Source of the DNA: Cavenderia fasciculata
Lineage: Eukaryota; Evosea; Eumycetozoa; Acytosteliales; Cavenderiaceae
Direction: 5' to 3'
Length of the DNA stretch: 64,000 bases
Assembly: GCF_000203815.1 (NCBI RefSeq)
Contig: NW_004457695.1
Location: 1,672,054 to 1,736,053 of the forward strand
The stretch's first letter is position 1. Every line of letters begins with the position of its first letter. The position numbers and the translations under genes are program-made. Under the pieces are notes generated by a model. That model ran no database searches. It was not told the origin of the DNA and saw nothing but the letters and a program-made list of their open reading frames with translations. Positions 35,361-46,801 of the stretch are shown here, piece by piece.

Positions 35361-38185
35361 TACATTATTGGGAACAAAAGTGGGAGGAATATTATTGGCT
35401 GAAACTCTTGGTGATACTATTGGAGTGGATGGATTGGCTCCAAAGTTATCGTCAAATGGATTAAAAGAGGGTTCATTGCTTCCCGTATCAAATGGATTAT
35501 TGGTACTTCCACTTCGTCTGAGGACATGTGGATGAGATCCACTCGAGTTGAGTGATGAGGGTTGGGTGTTGTTACCACTGCCTGTTGTGGTGGTGAGGTT
35601 AAAGATGGGTGGCGACTTTTGAAGTGTTGGGAAAAAGATTTCAGAGGCAAATGGAGGGAGTGAGCTCAGTTTGTGGTAGTTTTCACGCAACATTTGGTGA
35701 GACGAGTGGAATCGTGTGATGAGACTTGGCAACACATCGGCACAACTGTCCTGTGCCGATATTCTGGTGAGTACGTTGAGACACCCATTGACAAAACAAT
35801 AGATGGCATAGGATTGTGTGTTGAGAAGTGATACGCTTTGCGTGATCAATGGCAATGGCATCGATGCCGAGGCATTGGTATTCATCACCAAATCGGAAAC
35901 GGAATTTTGTGAATGGAAAACTTGTTCGAGAACTGACAATAATGATGCCACTGTAGTAATACTGATTGGATGCGAAGAATCTAATGAATCTGGACTACCC
36001 CATCTTGTTTCATCAAATGGAAATCCTCCTTCAATAAAATAATTCTTTTGATGAAATAATACCAATTTATGTGTCAATAATGAATATTGTGATAAATATT
36101 CACTAATTAATGAAACTAAAAGAAAAAAGAGAAAAAAAGAGAAAGAAAAGTTAATATAGCAAAGGATTAGATAATATATTATTATTTTTTTTTAGTTACA
36201 TTTTTCTTTTTGTTTTAACCAACCAAGATGTAAATTATGAAATAAATCTCTATTATCAAATGCATCCATTTTAAAAGGTTGTTGACCTTCAATTAATAAT
36301 TTATGGACTACAATTAAAGATTTTAAACAAACAACTGGTTCTCTTAGAGGTCTTTTTACAATTTCTTGCATTATTCCTTTTGGATAGGTTGAATATATTT
36401 TTAATTCTAATAGAAAGAAAATAAAAAGTTAAAAAAATGTATCAATTAATCATTTTTTTTGTTTTTTTTTTCATACTTGAAAAAGATTCAGAATCAATTG
36501 TAGGATCACTTGGATTTGTCAATATGATGATTAAATTTGTCATATCATCAATTACAATTGGAGGAGCTGATTCATAATTGGTTTGTACTGCTGAACCATC
36601 TAAATTGAATTGATCTACTTTTCCACCATTTACTTGTTGAACTGGTGTAACATTTGGAGTATTTTTGTTAATATTGGCACGTCTCTTGTTGGCAGCACTA
36701 CTAAACATTTGTTGTTGTTGTTGTTGATTTTGATTATTTGGTGATCGTCTACGCATATGTGGTGATACCTCTTCTTCATTAAATTGACTACCAGATAATT
36801 CAAAATCATTAAATGCAGACATATCAATTGGTGATTGATGTTGTTGTGGATGAGCTGGTAGTGGTTTGGTCGATGACGACGGTACTGATGGCAAAGGTTT
36901 TTGATGTTGTAATGGTTGAGATAATGATTTCTTGTGAGCTTCTTCTCTTGACGTTGATAATGAAGACTGCTGCTGTTGTTGTTGTATTTGTTGAACTTGA
37001 GGTGGTGATAAATAAGGATCAGATGTAAAAGAGTTGATGTATTGTGACCCTCTTCCAGGATAGAGTGGATTCATTCCTCTCATTCTCATAGTGGTGTTGG
37101 TTACATAGTATATATCTGGTCGTTGATCAACATCGGGGTGTAACATGAATCGTATGAGATTGATAATATCGGAAGAGTAGGGAGAGGGTGGGATGGTATA
37201 GTTTCCGTTGAGAATACCGAGGGATCCAGCCTCTTCGAATGGTGTCGTGTAGAATAGTAGTTTGTAGAGCAGACAACCCAGTGCCCATATATCGACCTTT
37301 TCGTTGATGACGTTGGATCGATACAAATCAATCATTTCAGGCGACCGGTATTGTACAGTTGTGTGACGTGCTATATCGTCCTCTGCTCTCTGCATCTCTG
37401 ACTTGTTTTTGAGATTGACAATTTCCTCTGTTGCACTACCAAAATCACATAGTTTGTACAGTCCCGTCTCTTCATCCAACAAAACATTCTCTACCTTTAA
37501 ATCTCGATGAATGATCAATGGTTGTACCGAATGCATATGCGCAACCGATTCACAAATATCTGAAAATATTGCCAATATCTCTTGTTCACTAAATCGATTG
37601 TTTTGTCTTTTCATCATTAAATCTACTAAATGTCCTCCTAAAAAGAAAAAAGAAAAAAGAAAAGAAATGTTAATAAATATATATATTAAATATATATTTA
37701 TAACATCACTTACCAGAACAATATTCCATTAATATAAATATTTCATTTGATGATTTTGAATGATGATAATCCAAAAACTTTACTATATTCTTGTGATTTA
37801 GTTTTTTCTAAAAAGGAATAAATTAATAATTAATATTTGTATTTATAACATCGTCATTTCAATATTCTTACATTAATATCAATTTCATGTTTAACTTCAG
37901 CCAAACCATCGTTATCACGAACCATGATTCTCTTTAATGCAAAGTGTTTAGATGTGTGTGAGTCTTTAACTAAATATACATATGAAAAACCACCTATAAT
38001 AATAATAATAATAATAATGAAAATGGTAAACAAAGACAAGAACTCTAATATTTATGTGAAGACTAAATAATATGATAAATGAACATCATACCTTCAGCAA
38101 TTTGCTTGATTACATGTAAATTATACGGTCCAATCTTGTGTGATTTACTCTGATGGTTTCCCATCACCTTTTTTAATACATTCAT
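34311..38185 (-). CDS. NAK/AAK1-type Ser/Thr kinase fused to an ANTH-like domain
   Basis: Six exons: 38092..38185, 37872..37993, 37714..37807, 36477..37637, 36200..36406, 34311..36115; 1160 aa. Kinase at about 20-290: 'IAEGGFSYVYLVKD', 'FALKRIM' (catalytic Lys), 'IIHRDLKVENVLLD', 'LCDFGSA', 'DIWALGCLLYKLLFYTTPFEE' and 'RFMLHPDVDQRPDIYYV', all typical of AAK1/GAK/BIKE. After a Gln-rich linker, residues ~465-610 resemble an AP180/CALM N-terminal helical domain: 'EIVKRPLREPVVCLKSLIVVHKLLIEG', 'FHNLHLGWLKQKEKF', 'LSQYSLLTHKLVLFHQKNYFIEGGFP'. The tail is Asn/Gln-rich with NPFDTG, NPFDDN and NPFDQQ, EH-domain-binding motifs. Expected role: phosphorylation of adaptor mu subunits at clathrin coats. 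Confidence 0.85.
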
Positions 38186-39380
38186 TTTCTTTCAAAAAGG
38201 TAATTTGACCCAAAGTCTTTAAGTGAACTTGAATCTCTCTTTTCTTCTTTCTCTCTTTTTGATTATATATATAAATATTGCACAACTAACTAACTAATAG
38301 TTGTCTTTGTTGTAATTATACATTAATATTTTGATTGACACTTATCTATCTACAAACTTCTTCCTTCTTTTTCTTCTTTTTGTTTAAAAAGATATCTATA
38401 TATGATGATGATTATACTGTTGTTATATATATAATATTATATAGTTCTGTCTCTCTTTCTCTATCTATGTATAATCAAACAAACAAGTAGTCTGCAAGTC
38501 TTTTTTCAATAACACTAAACCCATCAGTCTCTGAGTGCGTGAGTTCACATCGAACACACACAAACATTTAATTTTATTTTTTTGTTTATCAAATTTTACT
38601 TGAAATGACCACTAAAATCATTTAATTTGTAAATAATAAAAATAATAATAATAGTAAAATAAATAAATAATAAATCATTCATTGTCTCAGAGTATGTTGT
38701 CGTGAAGCAGGACAACCAACTAAATAGAAATAATAATACCATGGTATAAATAAATTTTTAAATTTCCAGGAAGGGAGGCAGGTAAATTTAATTTGTGTAT
38801 AAGATCAAAATGATGAGATAGCCGGATGATGTTCAACAGATCTATCTAGATCCAAAATAGGGATATATATATGAACGAATGAATGAATGATATATCTCAA
38901 GTTAAGATGGGTGTTGATGAATGATATTTCGTTGGGTGGATTTTAAAATTTGAGAGTTGTGAAAAAATACTCATAGATTCAAAGGTGAAAACTCCCACCA
39001 AAATGGTAAAGTATTGAAAAAATTTGGAAATTTCGTTAAATATGAATCTGGATCCTCCACACATCCCTCCTTTATACTTGAGTATTTTATTTTTTATTTA
39101 ATTTTTTATTATTATAAAAACTCTCCCTTTCTCTCACCCCCTAAATAATAATAATTATAAATATTATAATAGATATATACAGACATATTATTGTATTTAT
39201 ATATTAAAATAATAATATTAATACTAAATAATATTCCAACCAGTTTTCAACTTTTAAAAAGATAAATAAAGAAAAGGTTGTTTAAATACTAGTACTATTT
39301 AAAGCAATCCCTTTTTCTTTTATTTATTAAATAACAAAATAAATTAAAAAATACCAGCTGAAGATAGTAAGAAACCAAAA
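38186..39380. other. Divergent intergenic region
   Basis: 1.2 kb between the kinase gene start and the DnaJ gene start. AT-rich with ATTATA runs; short pyrimidine tracts at 38220-38260 and 38360-38380. No coding frame or RNA is recognised. Confidence 0.4.
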
Positions 39381-41015
39381 ATGGTCAAAGTATGTAGAGA
39401 AAATGTAAAAAAAAAATAGAAATAATAATAAGTATTTATATCAACTAATAATAATATATTAATATTAAATACTAATCTAGGAAAGAGATTATTATGACAG
39501 ATTAGGGGTCGACCCTGGAAGTACTCAAGATGAAATAAAGAAAGCCTATAGAAAGATGGCAATTAAATACCATCCAGATAAAAATCAAGGTGATAAAACT
39601 GCTGAAGAAAAGGTAAATATAGATAATACAAAAGAAAGGCGAATATTTATATTTATACTTTATATTTTTAGTTTAAAGAGATTAGTGAAGCATATGATGC
39701 AATTGGAGATCCAGAAAAGAGAAAGATGTATGATGACTATGGAAAGGATGGTCTCAAGGAGGGAGGATTCCAAAGTCATACAGCCGATGATATTTTCTCA
39801 CAATTTTTCAATATGGGAGGTTTCTCTGGCATGTCAGATGAAGATGCTGATTTTGGTGGGTTTGGTGGTTTCTCTGGATTCGCTCATAGATATGGTGGAA
39901 AGAGAAGTAGATCGGTTAAAGGTGCCGATATCCATCATGAAATGAAACGTACTCTCGAAGAATTATATAATGGAAAACTTGTAAAATTATCTATTAATAG
40001 AGATATTGTTTGTACAACTTGTAATGGGTAAATATAAAGAAGAAAAAAAAAGAAAAAAGAAAAAAAAAAGAAAAAATAATTATTAATATTTTGATTTATT
40101 ATTTATTTAAAATTTATAGTACAGGAGCAAATAAACCAGGATTAAATTCAATATGTACAAAATGTAAAGGTGCAAAGGTTGTATTGGTAACAAAACAACA
40201 AGGTCATATGATTACTCAAATGCAACAAGCATGTCCTCAATGTCATGGAACTGGAAGTACTCTCAAGGAAGAAGACAAATGTCCAAAATGTAAAGGCAAG
40301 GGAGTTACGGTTGGCCAAAAGATTGTTCAAATTCAAGTTGAAAAGGGTATGAGAGATGGTCAAAGAATTGTATTAAATGGTGAAGGTTCTGAATGTGTAA
40401 GTATATTAACAAACAAGGAAATGTAAAAAATATAAAATATTAATTATCTTTTTGATTTTTCTATTATTTTTTATTTTTTTTTTCTAAAATTAATTTTAGC
40501 CTGGAGGACCACCAGGAGACGTAATAATGACAATTAGAGAAAAACCACATGCAATATTCAAAAGAATTGGAAATGATTTGGTAATGGAAAAGAAGATTAA
40601 ATTAATGGATGCGCTGTCTGGAAATAGTTTTGTTATTCCACATCTATCTGGAAAGAAGCTATGGGTCAACTTGTCAAAATCAGATCCTCCCAAAACAGGT
40701 GACCAAAGAGCTATTATGGGTGAAGGTATGCCTATTCTACGTCAAGAAGGTCATTATGGTAATTTGATTGTTCAATTTGAAATTGAATATCCAGTCTTGA
40801 CAGCTGACCAAATAACCAAATTAGAAGCTATCCTACCCAAAACACCTGCACCAACAACCAGTAAATCTGATTGTAAATCGGTTACTTTGGAAAAGAGATT
40901 TACTCCAAGTAAAGATCCACAACACCATTCAGGTGGTTATGACGATGATTTTGAACGTGGTGGTGGTCATGGCATGCCAGCTGGTATCAATGCTCAAAAT
41001 TGTCAACAACAATAA
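39381..41015 (+). CDS. Type I DnaJ/Hsp40 (Ydj1/DNAJA class), with CaaX end
   Basis: Exons 39381..39389, 39481..39612, 39672..40027, 40120..40396, 40500..41015; 429 aa. The first coding exon is only 9 nt (Met-Val-Lys). J domain: '[32 protein letters not shown]' with HPD. A Gly/Phe region follows, then four CxxCxGxG zinc motifs ('CTTCNGTG', 'CTKCKGAK', 'CPQCHGTG', 'CPKCKGKG'), a C-terminal substrate-binding region, and the end 'CQQQ', a CaaX box expected to be farnesylated. It is a co-chaperone that stimulates Hsp70 ATPase in the cytosol and on ER/nuclear membranes. Confidence 0.95.
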
Positions 41016-41274
41016 GCCAAGACAATACATCAACATCATCATCAAACATCAATCTTTTATTTAATTTGAATGTCTCAAATTAAACTACATTGAATCATGA
41101 GATTGATCAAATACAAACAAACAAAAAAAAATAAAACATTTTATATTAATTATTTACATTCCATCAAAAATCTAGAATACTCATTCTCGAACGACTTGAC
41201 TTCAGCTTTGTGTGTAATACACTTTTTTTTTTTGTAAAAGACATAGATAGACATAGATAGTTTTAGAAAGATAG

Positions 41275-42441
41275 ATGATAAATAGATTCATTAGATCAAC
41301 TATCATATCACAACAACCTAAATCAATTTATACTTCTTTTACTTCATCTTCATCTTCATCTTCTTCATCATCATCTTTTTCTTTTAATAACAAATCAATT
41401 TTAAATTATATTTCTAGAAAGATGTCTACTACTACTACTACTTTTACTTTACCAAATCAAATGAAAGCAGTCAGAATACATCGTACGGGAGGAGCAGATG
41501 TATTACAATATGAAGATGTCAATTTACCAACGATCAAGGACAATGAAGTATTGGTAAAGAATGAATCGATTGGTATTAATTTCATTGATACTTATCATCG
41601 TACTGGATTGTACACTCTACCATTACCATCAACACTCGGACGCGAGGGTGCTGGTACAGTGGTGCAAGTTGGAGCATCGATCAAAACACTCCAGATTGGT
41701 GATAGAGTCACCTATTTTTCACCGGGCTCTTATGCTCAATACACTGCCGTGCCAATCGCAGTGTGTCACCATATCGATGCATCGTTGGATGCTCAGACAG
41801 CTGCTGCATTCACTCTGCAAGGTTTGACGGGCCACTATTTGGTGAGATCGACCTTTGCACTCGCCGCCAACCACACATGTCTTATTCACGCAGGTGCTGG
41901 TGGTCTCGGCCAAGTACTTATCCAGATGGCCAAGATTATTGGTGCACGTGTCATTACAACCGTATCGTCCAAGGAAAAGGAAGAGTTGGTGTTGGCATTG
42001 GGTGCCGACCACGTCATCAACTACAGCTCGACACCAGACTTTAGCGAGCAGGTCAAGAAGCTAGCCAACGACGGCAAGGGTGTCGACGTTGTCTATGACG
42101 GTGTCGGACAAGCCACTTGGCAACAAAGTCTAAAGTCACTCCGTCCACTTGGTTATCTCTGTTTGGTCGGTAATGCCTCTGGACCCGTTCCACCCATCGA
42201 TCCATTGATGCTCAGTGCCAACGGATCACTCTTTGTCACCCGTCCAACACTCGCCGACTACCTCCGTGAACCTGGATCCATGCAATCTAGATGCACCGAA
42301 ATCTTCAAATGGGTCAGTCAAGGCAGACTCAAACTCACCTCCAAAACTGTACTCCCACTCTCACAAGCCGGCGAAGCTCATATTCTCCTTGAAAGTAGAA
42401 AATCTAAAGGTAAATTATTATTAGAACCTCCAACCAACTAA
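41275..42441 (+). CDS. NADPH:quinone oxidoreductase (zeta-crystallin-like, MDR family)
   Basis: Single exon, 388 aa from 41275. Residues 1-55 (MINRFIRSTIISQQPKSIYTSF, then Ser-rich) look like a mitochondrial presequence; an internal start at 'MSTTTTTF' (about 50) or 'MKAVRIHRTGG' (about 63) could give a cytosolic form. The conserved part has 'GINFIDTYHRTGLY', 'PSTLGREGAGTVVQVG', the NADPH loop 'HAGAGGLGQVLIQMAKIIGARVI', and 'DVVYDGVGQATWQQSLKSLRPLG', all QOR signatures. There are no catalytic-zinc ligands, as expected. One-electron quinone reduction with NADPH is the family activity. Codons from 41630 onward are GC-rich relative to the flanks. Confidence 0.92.
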   Translation: MINRFIRSTIISQQPKSIYTSFTSSSSSSSSSSSFSFNNKSILNYISRKMSTTTTTFTLPNQMKAVRIHRTGGADVLQYEDVNLPTIKDNEVLVKNESIGINFIDTYHRTGLYTLPLPSTLGREGAGTVVQVGASIKTLQIGDRVTYFSPGSYAQYTAVPIAVCHHIDASLDAQTAAAFTLQGLTGHYLVRSTFALAANHTCLIHAGAGGLGQVLIQMAKIIGARVITTVSSKEKEELVLALGADHVINYSSTPDFSEQVKKLANDGKGVDVVYDGVGQATWQQSLKSLRPLGYLCLVGNASGPVPPIDPLMLSANGSLFVTRPTLADYLREPGSMQSRCTEIFKWVSQGRLKLTSKTVLPLSQAGEAHILLESRKSKGKLLLEPPTN

Positions 42442-42789
42442 TTTAATAAATAATAACAAATAATAATAATGTATATTATAAAATCATGATCAATTTTTTT
42501 AGAGATATTTATTTAGTTTACTTTATTTTAAAAGAAGATTTGATTGTTTACTAATTAAGGTAATTGATTTGAGTGAATGGTGATGAAGAAATACTGGATA
42601 GAATTGTATATATTTATAAAAGAGAGTAAAAGATTATTATTTATTTATTTATTTTGGTTGAAAATCAATTTTATATTATATTATATTATGTATGTTTATG
42701 ATTTAGGAAATTTAATCCAATCACAATTTTTTTTTTTTGTTGATTGAAACCAAAATAAATTAATTTGTTTTGTATATATATGAAATTAA
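42442..42789. other. Convergent 3' intergenic region
   Basis: 348 bp, AT-rich, between the end of the quinone reductase gene and the end of the minus-strand hypothetical gene. Nothing specific seen. Confidence 0.4.
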
Positions 42790-43362
42790 TTAATAATATT
42801 GTCTCTTTAGTGGTTGTGGACTTGGACCATGCATAGTTGGTTTTATATTGTTGTTGTTGTTGTTGTTGTCATCATTATTTTCACCAACAGGTCTTTTACC
42901 AAGACTTGACTTTTTTGCCAACGCCCAAACACTTTCTTTTCTTTTGGCAGGGGCTGCTTTACCAGAAGTGGTTGGTGTTGTTGATGTTGTTGTAGAAGAG
43001 GTACTTGTTGAATTTGAAAAAAGAGCTGATTTTGGTCTCATTCCACTACCAAAAATATTTCTACCCAAGTTTGGTGCACTACCATTATTATTATTATTAC
43101 TATCACCACTACCCAAAGGTTTATATCTACTCTGACTACCACCAGATGAAAATGAGAATCTTGATTTTTGTTGTTCTTGATGTTCCTGTTCCAACTTTCT
43201 AGTCAATTCTTTTAATCTTGCAACCTCCTTTTCCTTTTTCTCCTCGGGCGACTCTTCCTTTTTCTTTCCTGCCCAAAGTTGAGCTGCAAACTCTGCATCA
43301 TAATCTACACTTGAAGATGATTCAAGTGATGAATTTGATTCTTTATCTGTTAAATAATCCAT
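42790..43362 (-). CDS. Hypothetical charged, coiled-coil protein
   Basis: Single exon, 190 aa. Residues ~22-70 are a charged helix ('FAAQLWAGKKKEESPEEKKEKEVARLKEL', coiled-coil-like). The remainder is Ser/Gly/Asn-rich with basic patches ('PAKRKESVWALAKKSSLGKRP') and ends 'PQPLKRQYY'. No known family is recognised. It ends 108 bp upstream of the start-side region of nothing else on this strand: the next gene upstream on the minus strand (HsdR-like) stops at 43470, so the two genes run in tandem. Confidence 0.6.
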   Translation of the reverse strand: MDYLTDKESNSSLESSSSVDYDAEFAAQLWAGKKKEESPEEKKEKEVARLKELTRKLEQEHQEQQKSRFSFSSGGSQSRYKPLGSGDSNNNNNGSAPNLGRNIFGSGMRPKSALFSNSTSTSSTTTSTTPTTSGKAAPAKRKESVWALAKKSSLGKRPVGENNDDNNNNNNNIKPTMHGPSPQPLKRQYY

Positions 43363-43469
43363 TCTAATCTTTATAACAAGTTTTCTAAAAAATAAATTAA
43401 AATAAACAAAAAATTAATATTAATATATATTTTGATGATTCTATTCTTTCTTTTTATCTTTTTGTTTTT

Positions 43470-46123
43470 TTATCTTTCATACTTGACAGCTTTTTCTCTT
43501 TCCTTTTTTAAATTTTGATCTTTTAAAGTATGAATTGTTTTTTGTAAAGTTTTAAGGATATCATATTCAATTGGTAGTTGAAGTTTCTTTACATCGGTTC
43601 CCAATTGAAGTAATTGTTCATAACAGTCGATAAATTCCTCTAGATCATACTCTAGCTCGTTGTATTCCGTGTCACCTTGCTTTTGATGGTACAACATGGA
43701 TCTTGCAAAAACAGTCATATTACGTTCCTTGGCATACGCTCTTTTAAGAGTAGATGCCGTCGAATACAACTTTGAAACGAGCTCTGAATCACCAGTTAGT
43801 GATCTAAGTGTTGTTGTGTTTTGATAGATTTTAAAGATTTGTCTAACCTCTTTTTCATTGTTTACAAAATCAATAATACTTGTTGTCTTTTTATCTTTTG
43901 ATATACGTGATAAACGACTCAATGTTTGTACTACATTTGCTCCACTAATCTTTTTATCAACATACATCATACATAACTTAAAAAAAGAAAATTAAATTAA
44001 ATATTAGAATAATTGATTGATTGATTAAATATTTTTTTCTATTTTTCTATTATAACTTACACTTGGTTCATCAAAACCAGTTTGTAATTTATCGGCAACA
44101 ATTAATAATCTAATTCTACTATGTTTATCATCTTGTAAAGCTTTGACGATGCCTCTATGTTTATCGGAACCATAGGAAGCATATTTTCCATTGACTGAAG
44201 AATCAGACTCTAGAATGGTTTTACCATCGATAACAAATGGTGAAAATGCTGCAATCGTATCAAATTGTTCTGTTGGTGGCAATTTGGATACAATCTCATC
44301 TATAATCTTTTTATAGTCTAGTAGATTCTTTCTACCTGAACATACAATCATTCCTCTTGCTTTTAATAAACCGGTATCATATTTCTTTTTAGTTTCAATA
44401 AAATGATTTAATATATAAATACATTTTTCTTGAATTGATCTCTAAAAAAAGTAAAAATGGTTAATCAATATATATATATATATATCACTTTTTTTATGTT
44501 TTATCGAGACATACCTTATCATCTGTTTGTTGAGGAACATCTTGCATTGTAAAAGTACTATCATCATCATCATCATAATAATCTTCATCCCAATACTTTC
44601 CATCATATAAATGACTTAAACCATAATCTGATTTAATTTGAAATGAATTAAAATTTTCAATTACATCTAAAATCTAAAAATAGAAAGATAATGATAAATT
44701 AGTTTCTATACTATTACTACTCTATCTATTTTATATTTCTTATCTCTTACTAATTTATCTTTTAAAGCATCTTCCATTGAATAAGTATAGAAAGGTTTTT
44801 TATCTCTACCATTTGAAGATACACCAAACATTTCCAAACATTGGGGAGTGGGAGTACAAGTAAAACTGAAATAGGTGATTTGACTGGTTTGTCTAGTCTT
44901 GCCAACCAAAAACTCGTGTAATTTTTCAGTGGTGCTCTTGCCATGAGAACGATGAGCCTCATCGGATATAATGGCCACTGAATTGGTCTTGAATGAAAAA
45001 TCTGCGTTGCCATTCTTGTTGGGCAACAATTGAGCAAACTTTTGCATAGTCGTAATAACGATTCTTCTCTTGCCATACGATATCTCTGATTGAAGTTGTT
45101 TGGATGATTTGGGTCGACAATAATTGGTTACTCCATTGGCCTCTAAAAACTTTACAATCACATCTCCCAATTGTGCATCCAATTGACTTCTATCATTCAT
45201 AATTACAATTGTATCAAATTTTAATTTATTATTAATCTAAATAGAAATAAAATAAAAAAAGATTAAGATTAATACTTGTATATTTAATTATATCTCTCTT
45301 TTTTATATTTTCTCCTCCTCTTTCTTACTTCTAATTTATAAAGACAATAAACAAGTGTTGCAATGGTAATACTTTTACCAGAACCAGCAGCATGTTGAAT
45401 TAAATAATTATATCGTTTGCCTTGGAATGAATCAATGTGTTTTGGATATGCCAAATCTTTGACAACGTCTCGAATAGTCTTCCATTGATGATCTCTTGGT
45501 GCTAGATTGTTCTTGTTGGCAAATGACTTTTTGATTCTAGTCTCTAGGAATTTATCTAGATTATTTGAACTACCAGTCTCCCATGGATCCCATGTAATAT
45601 CATCTTGTTCTTCCATTGGTAGTAGTATTGGTTTTAGTTCTTCTTCTTCCTCATCTTTTACATCAATAACATCATCATCATCCACATTAAATACTTTAAG
45701 TTTATCAATCGATGTATTGTTTTTGTTATTGTTATTTTCGTCTTCGTCATCATCTTCAATTTCTTGAATAATATGTGTTGTTGTTGTTGTTGTTGTTAGA
45801 GATAGTTTTGTTGGTTCAATCGATGGTGTTGAAAGTGCAGATGAAGTTGTTGATATAGATGTAGGTGTAGTTGAAGTTGTAGTTGTAGTTGTCGTTGTAG
45901 TACTATCAATCTTTTTGTTGTTGTTGTTGTTGTTGTTGTTGTTATTATTATAGGTTGTAGTATTATAGGTTGATAAAGAAGGAGATGAAGCAATAGACTT
46001 TGAAATAGATGGAGTTGTCGAAGATGAATCTAGAGTAGTAGCAGGTTTCTTTCTTGATACAATCTTTGGTAACGATGTTACCGATACTTGAGAATACCCA
46101 TAATCATCATTATAGTCACCCAT
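43470..46123 (-). CDS. HsdR-like SF2 helicase/translocase (type I restriction R-subunit family) without nuclease
   Basis: Exons 45329..46123, ~44718..45236 (donor could be a few codons either way, all in phase), 44515..44673, 44061..44441, 43470..43976; about 786 aa. Residues 1-200 are Ser/Thr/Asn/Asp low complexity. Then 'HQWKTIRDVVKDL', Walker A 'HAAGSGKSITIATLVY', 'IVIMNDRSQLDAQLGDVI', '[10 protein letters not shown]' (DEAH), 'FTCTPTPQCLEMFG' (motif III region), 'YSMEDALKD', '[41 protein letters not shown]' (motifs V-VI). This motif order and text (DKLLTGFD, YVDK..G.N..Q...R..R) is specific to bacterial HsdR subunits. The N-terminal PD-(D/E)xK nuclease is absent. Spliceosomal introns show it resides in the nuclear genome. 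Ancient transfer from bacteria is inferred. Confidence 0.85.
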
Positions 46124-46801
46124 CTCTATCTATCTATCTATCTCTATTCTATATGTATCTTTGTTTTATAACTGATTCTTTAAATTGACAACGTTGTCAG
46201 CAAGGGGAGAAAAAAAAACAATTTTAAATATTAACCTTTTGAAGGGAAATTGTGGCATTAAATTATAATAATATACTATAACATAGTCGTTTGTTTAATA
46301 TATATATAATAAATAATAAAACTCAAAGGTTGTCAATGTAGTGATATTGAAGTACTTTTGGAAAAAAACAAAAGTTGGGAAATTTTAAATATATATTTTC
46401 AACACTAACAAAAAAGATAGGATAATGAACAACTCAAGTATAAACATAAATAAATATATTAATATTTTTTGAATTAATTGAATGAATTTATTTCATTTTT
46501 AATTTACAATTGGAATAATAGTAATAATTGAACAGCTGGCTATTCTCAATGTGTGTTGTTAAAAGATATAAATAAATCGATGAAAGATCTTTTATCATCC
46601 TCTATCCAGGGATGGAAGGAGTCGTTTAAAAAGACGACGCTTTCAAGTTGACCTGGTCCAAAAAAAAAAATTAAAAAAAAATTGAAAAAGTTTCATGATC
46701 ATTCACACCTTTGGTTCGATTTTTTGCTCACAACCATTCCTCTTTTTCATTACTATTATTATTACTCTTTAACGCTATAATATATCACAGATATAGAGAG
46801 A
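46124..46801. other. Divergent intergenic region with a small nested hairpin
   Basis: 678 bp between divergent genes. At 46605-46656 a CCAGG...CCTGG pair encloses a GTCGT...ACGAC hairpin (46621-46638), followed by poly-A; it could be a structured RNA but no DUSE lies at the right distance. The rest is AT-rich. Confidence 0.35.

Noticed and set aside
46095-46103. ACCCATAA DUSE-like match on the plus strand
   Set aside because: It lies in the first codons of the HsdR-like gene (opposite strand), and no stem-closed RNA of class I size starts about 60 nt downstream.
46605-46656. CCAGG/CCTGG stem enclosing a GTCGT/ACGAC hairpin
   Set aside because: Short stems, no promoter element, and single occurrence; could arise by chance. 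Reported only as part of the intergenic description.
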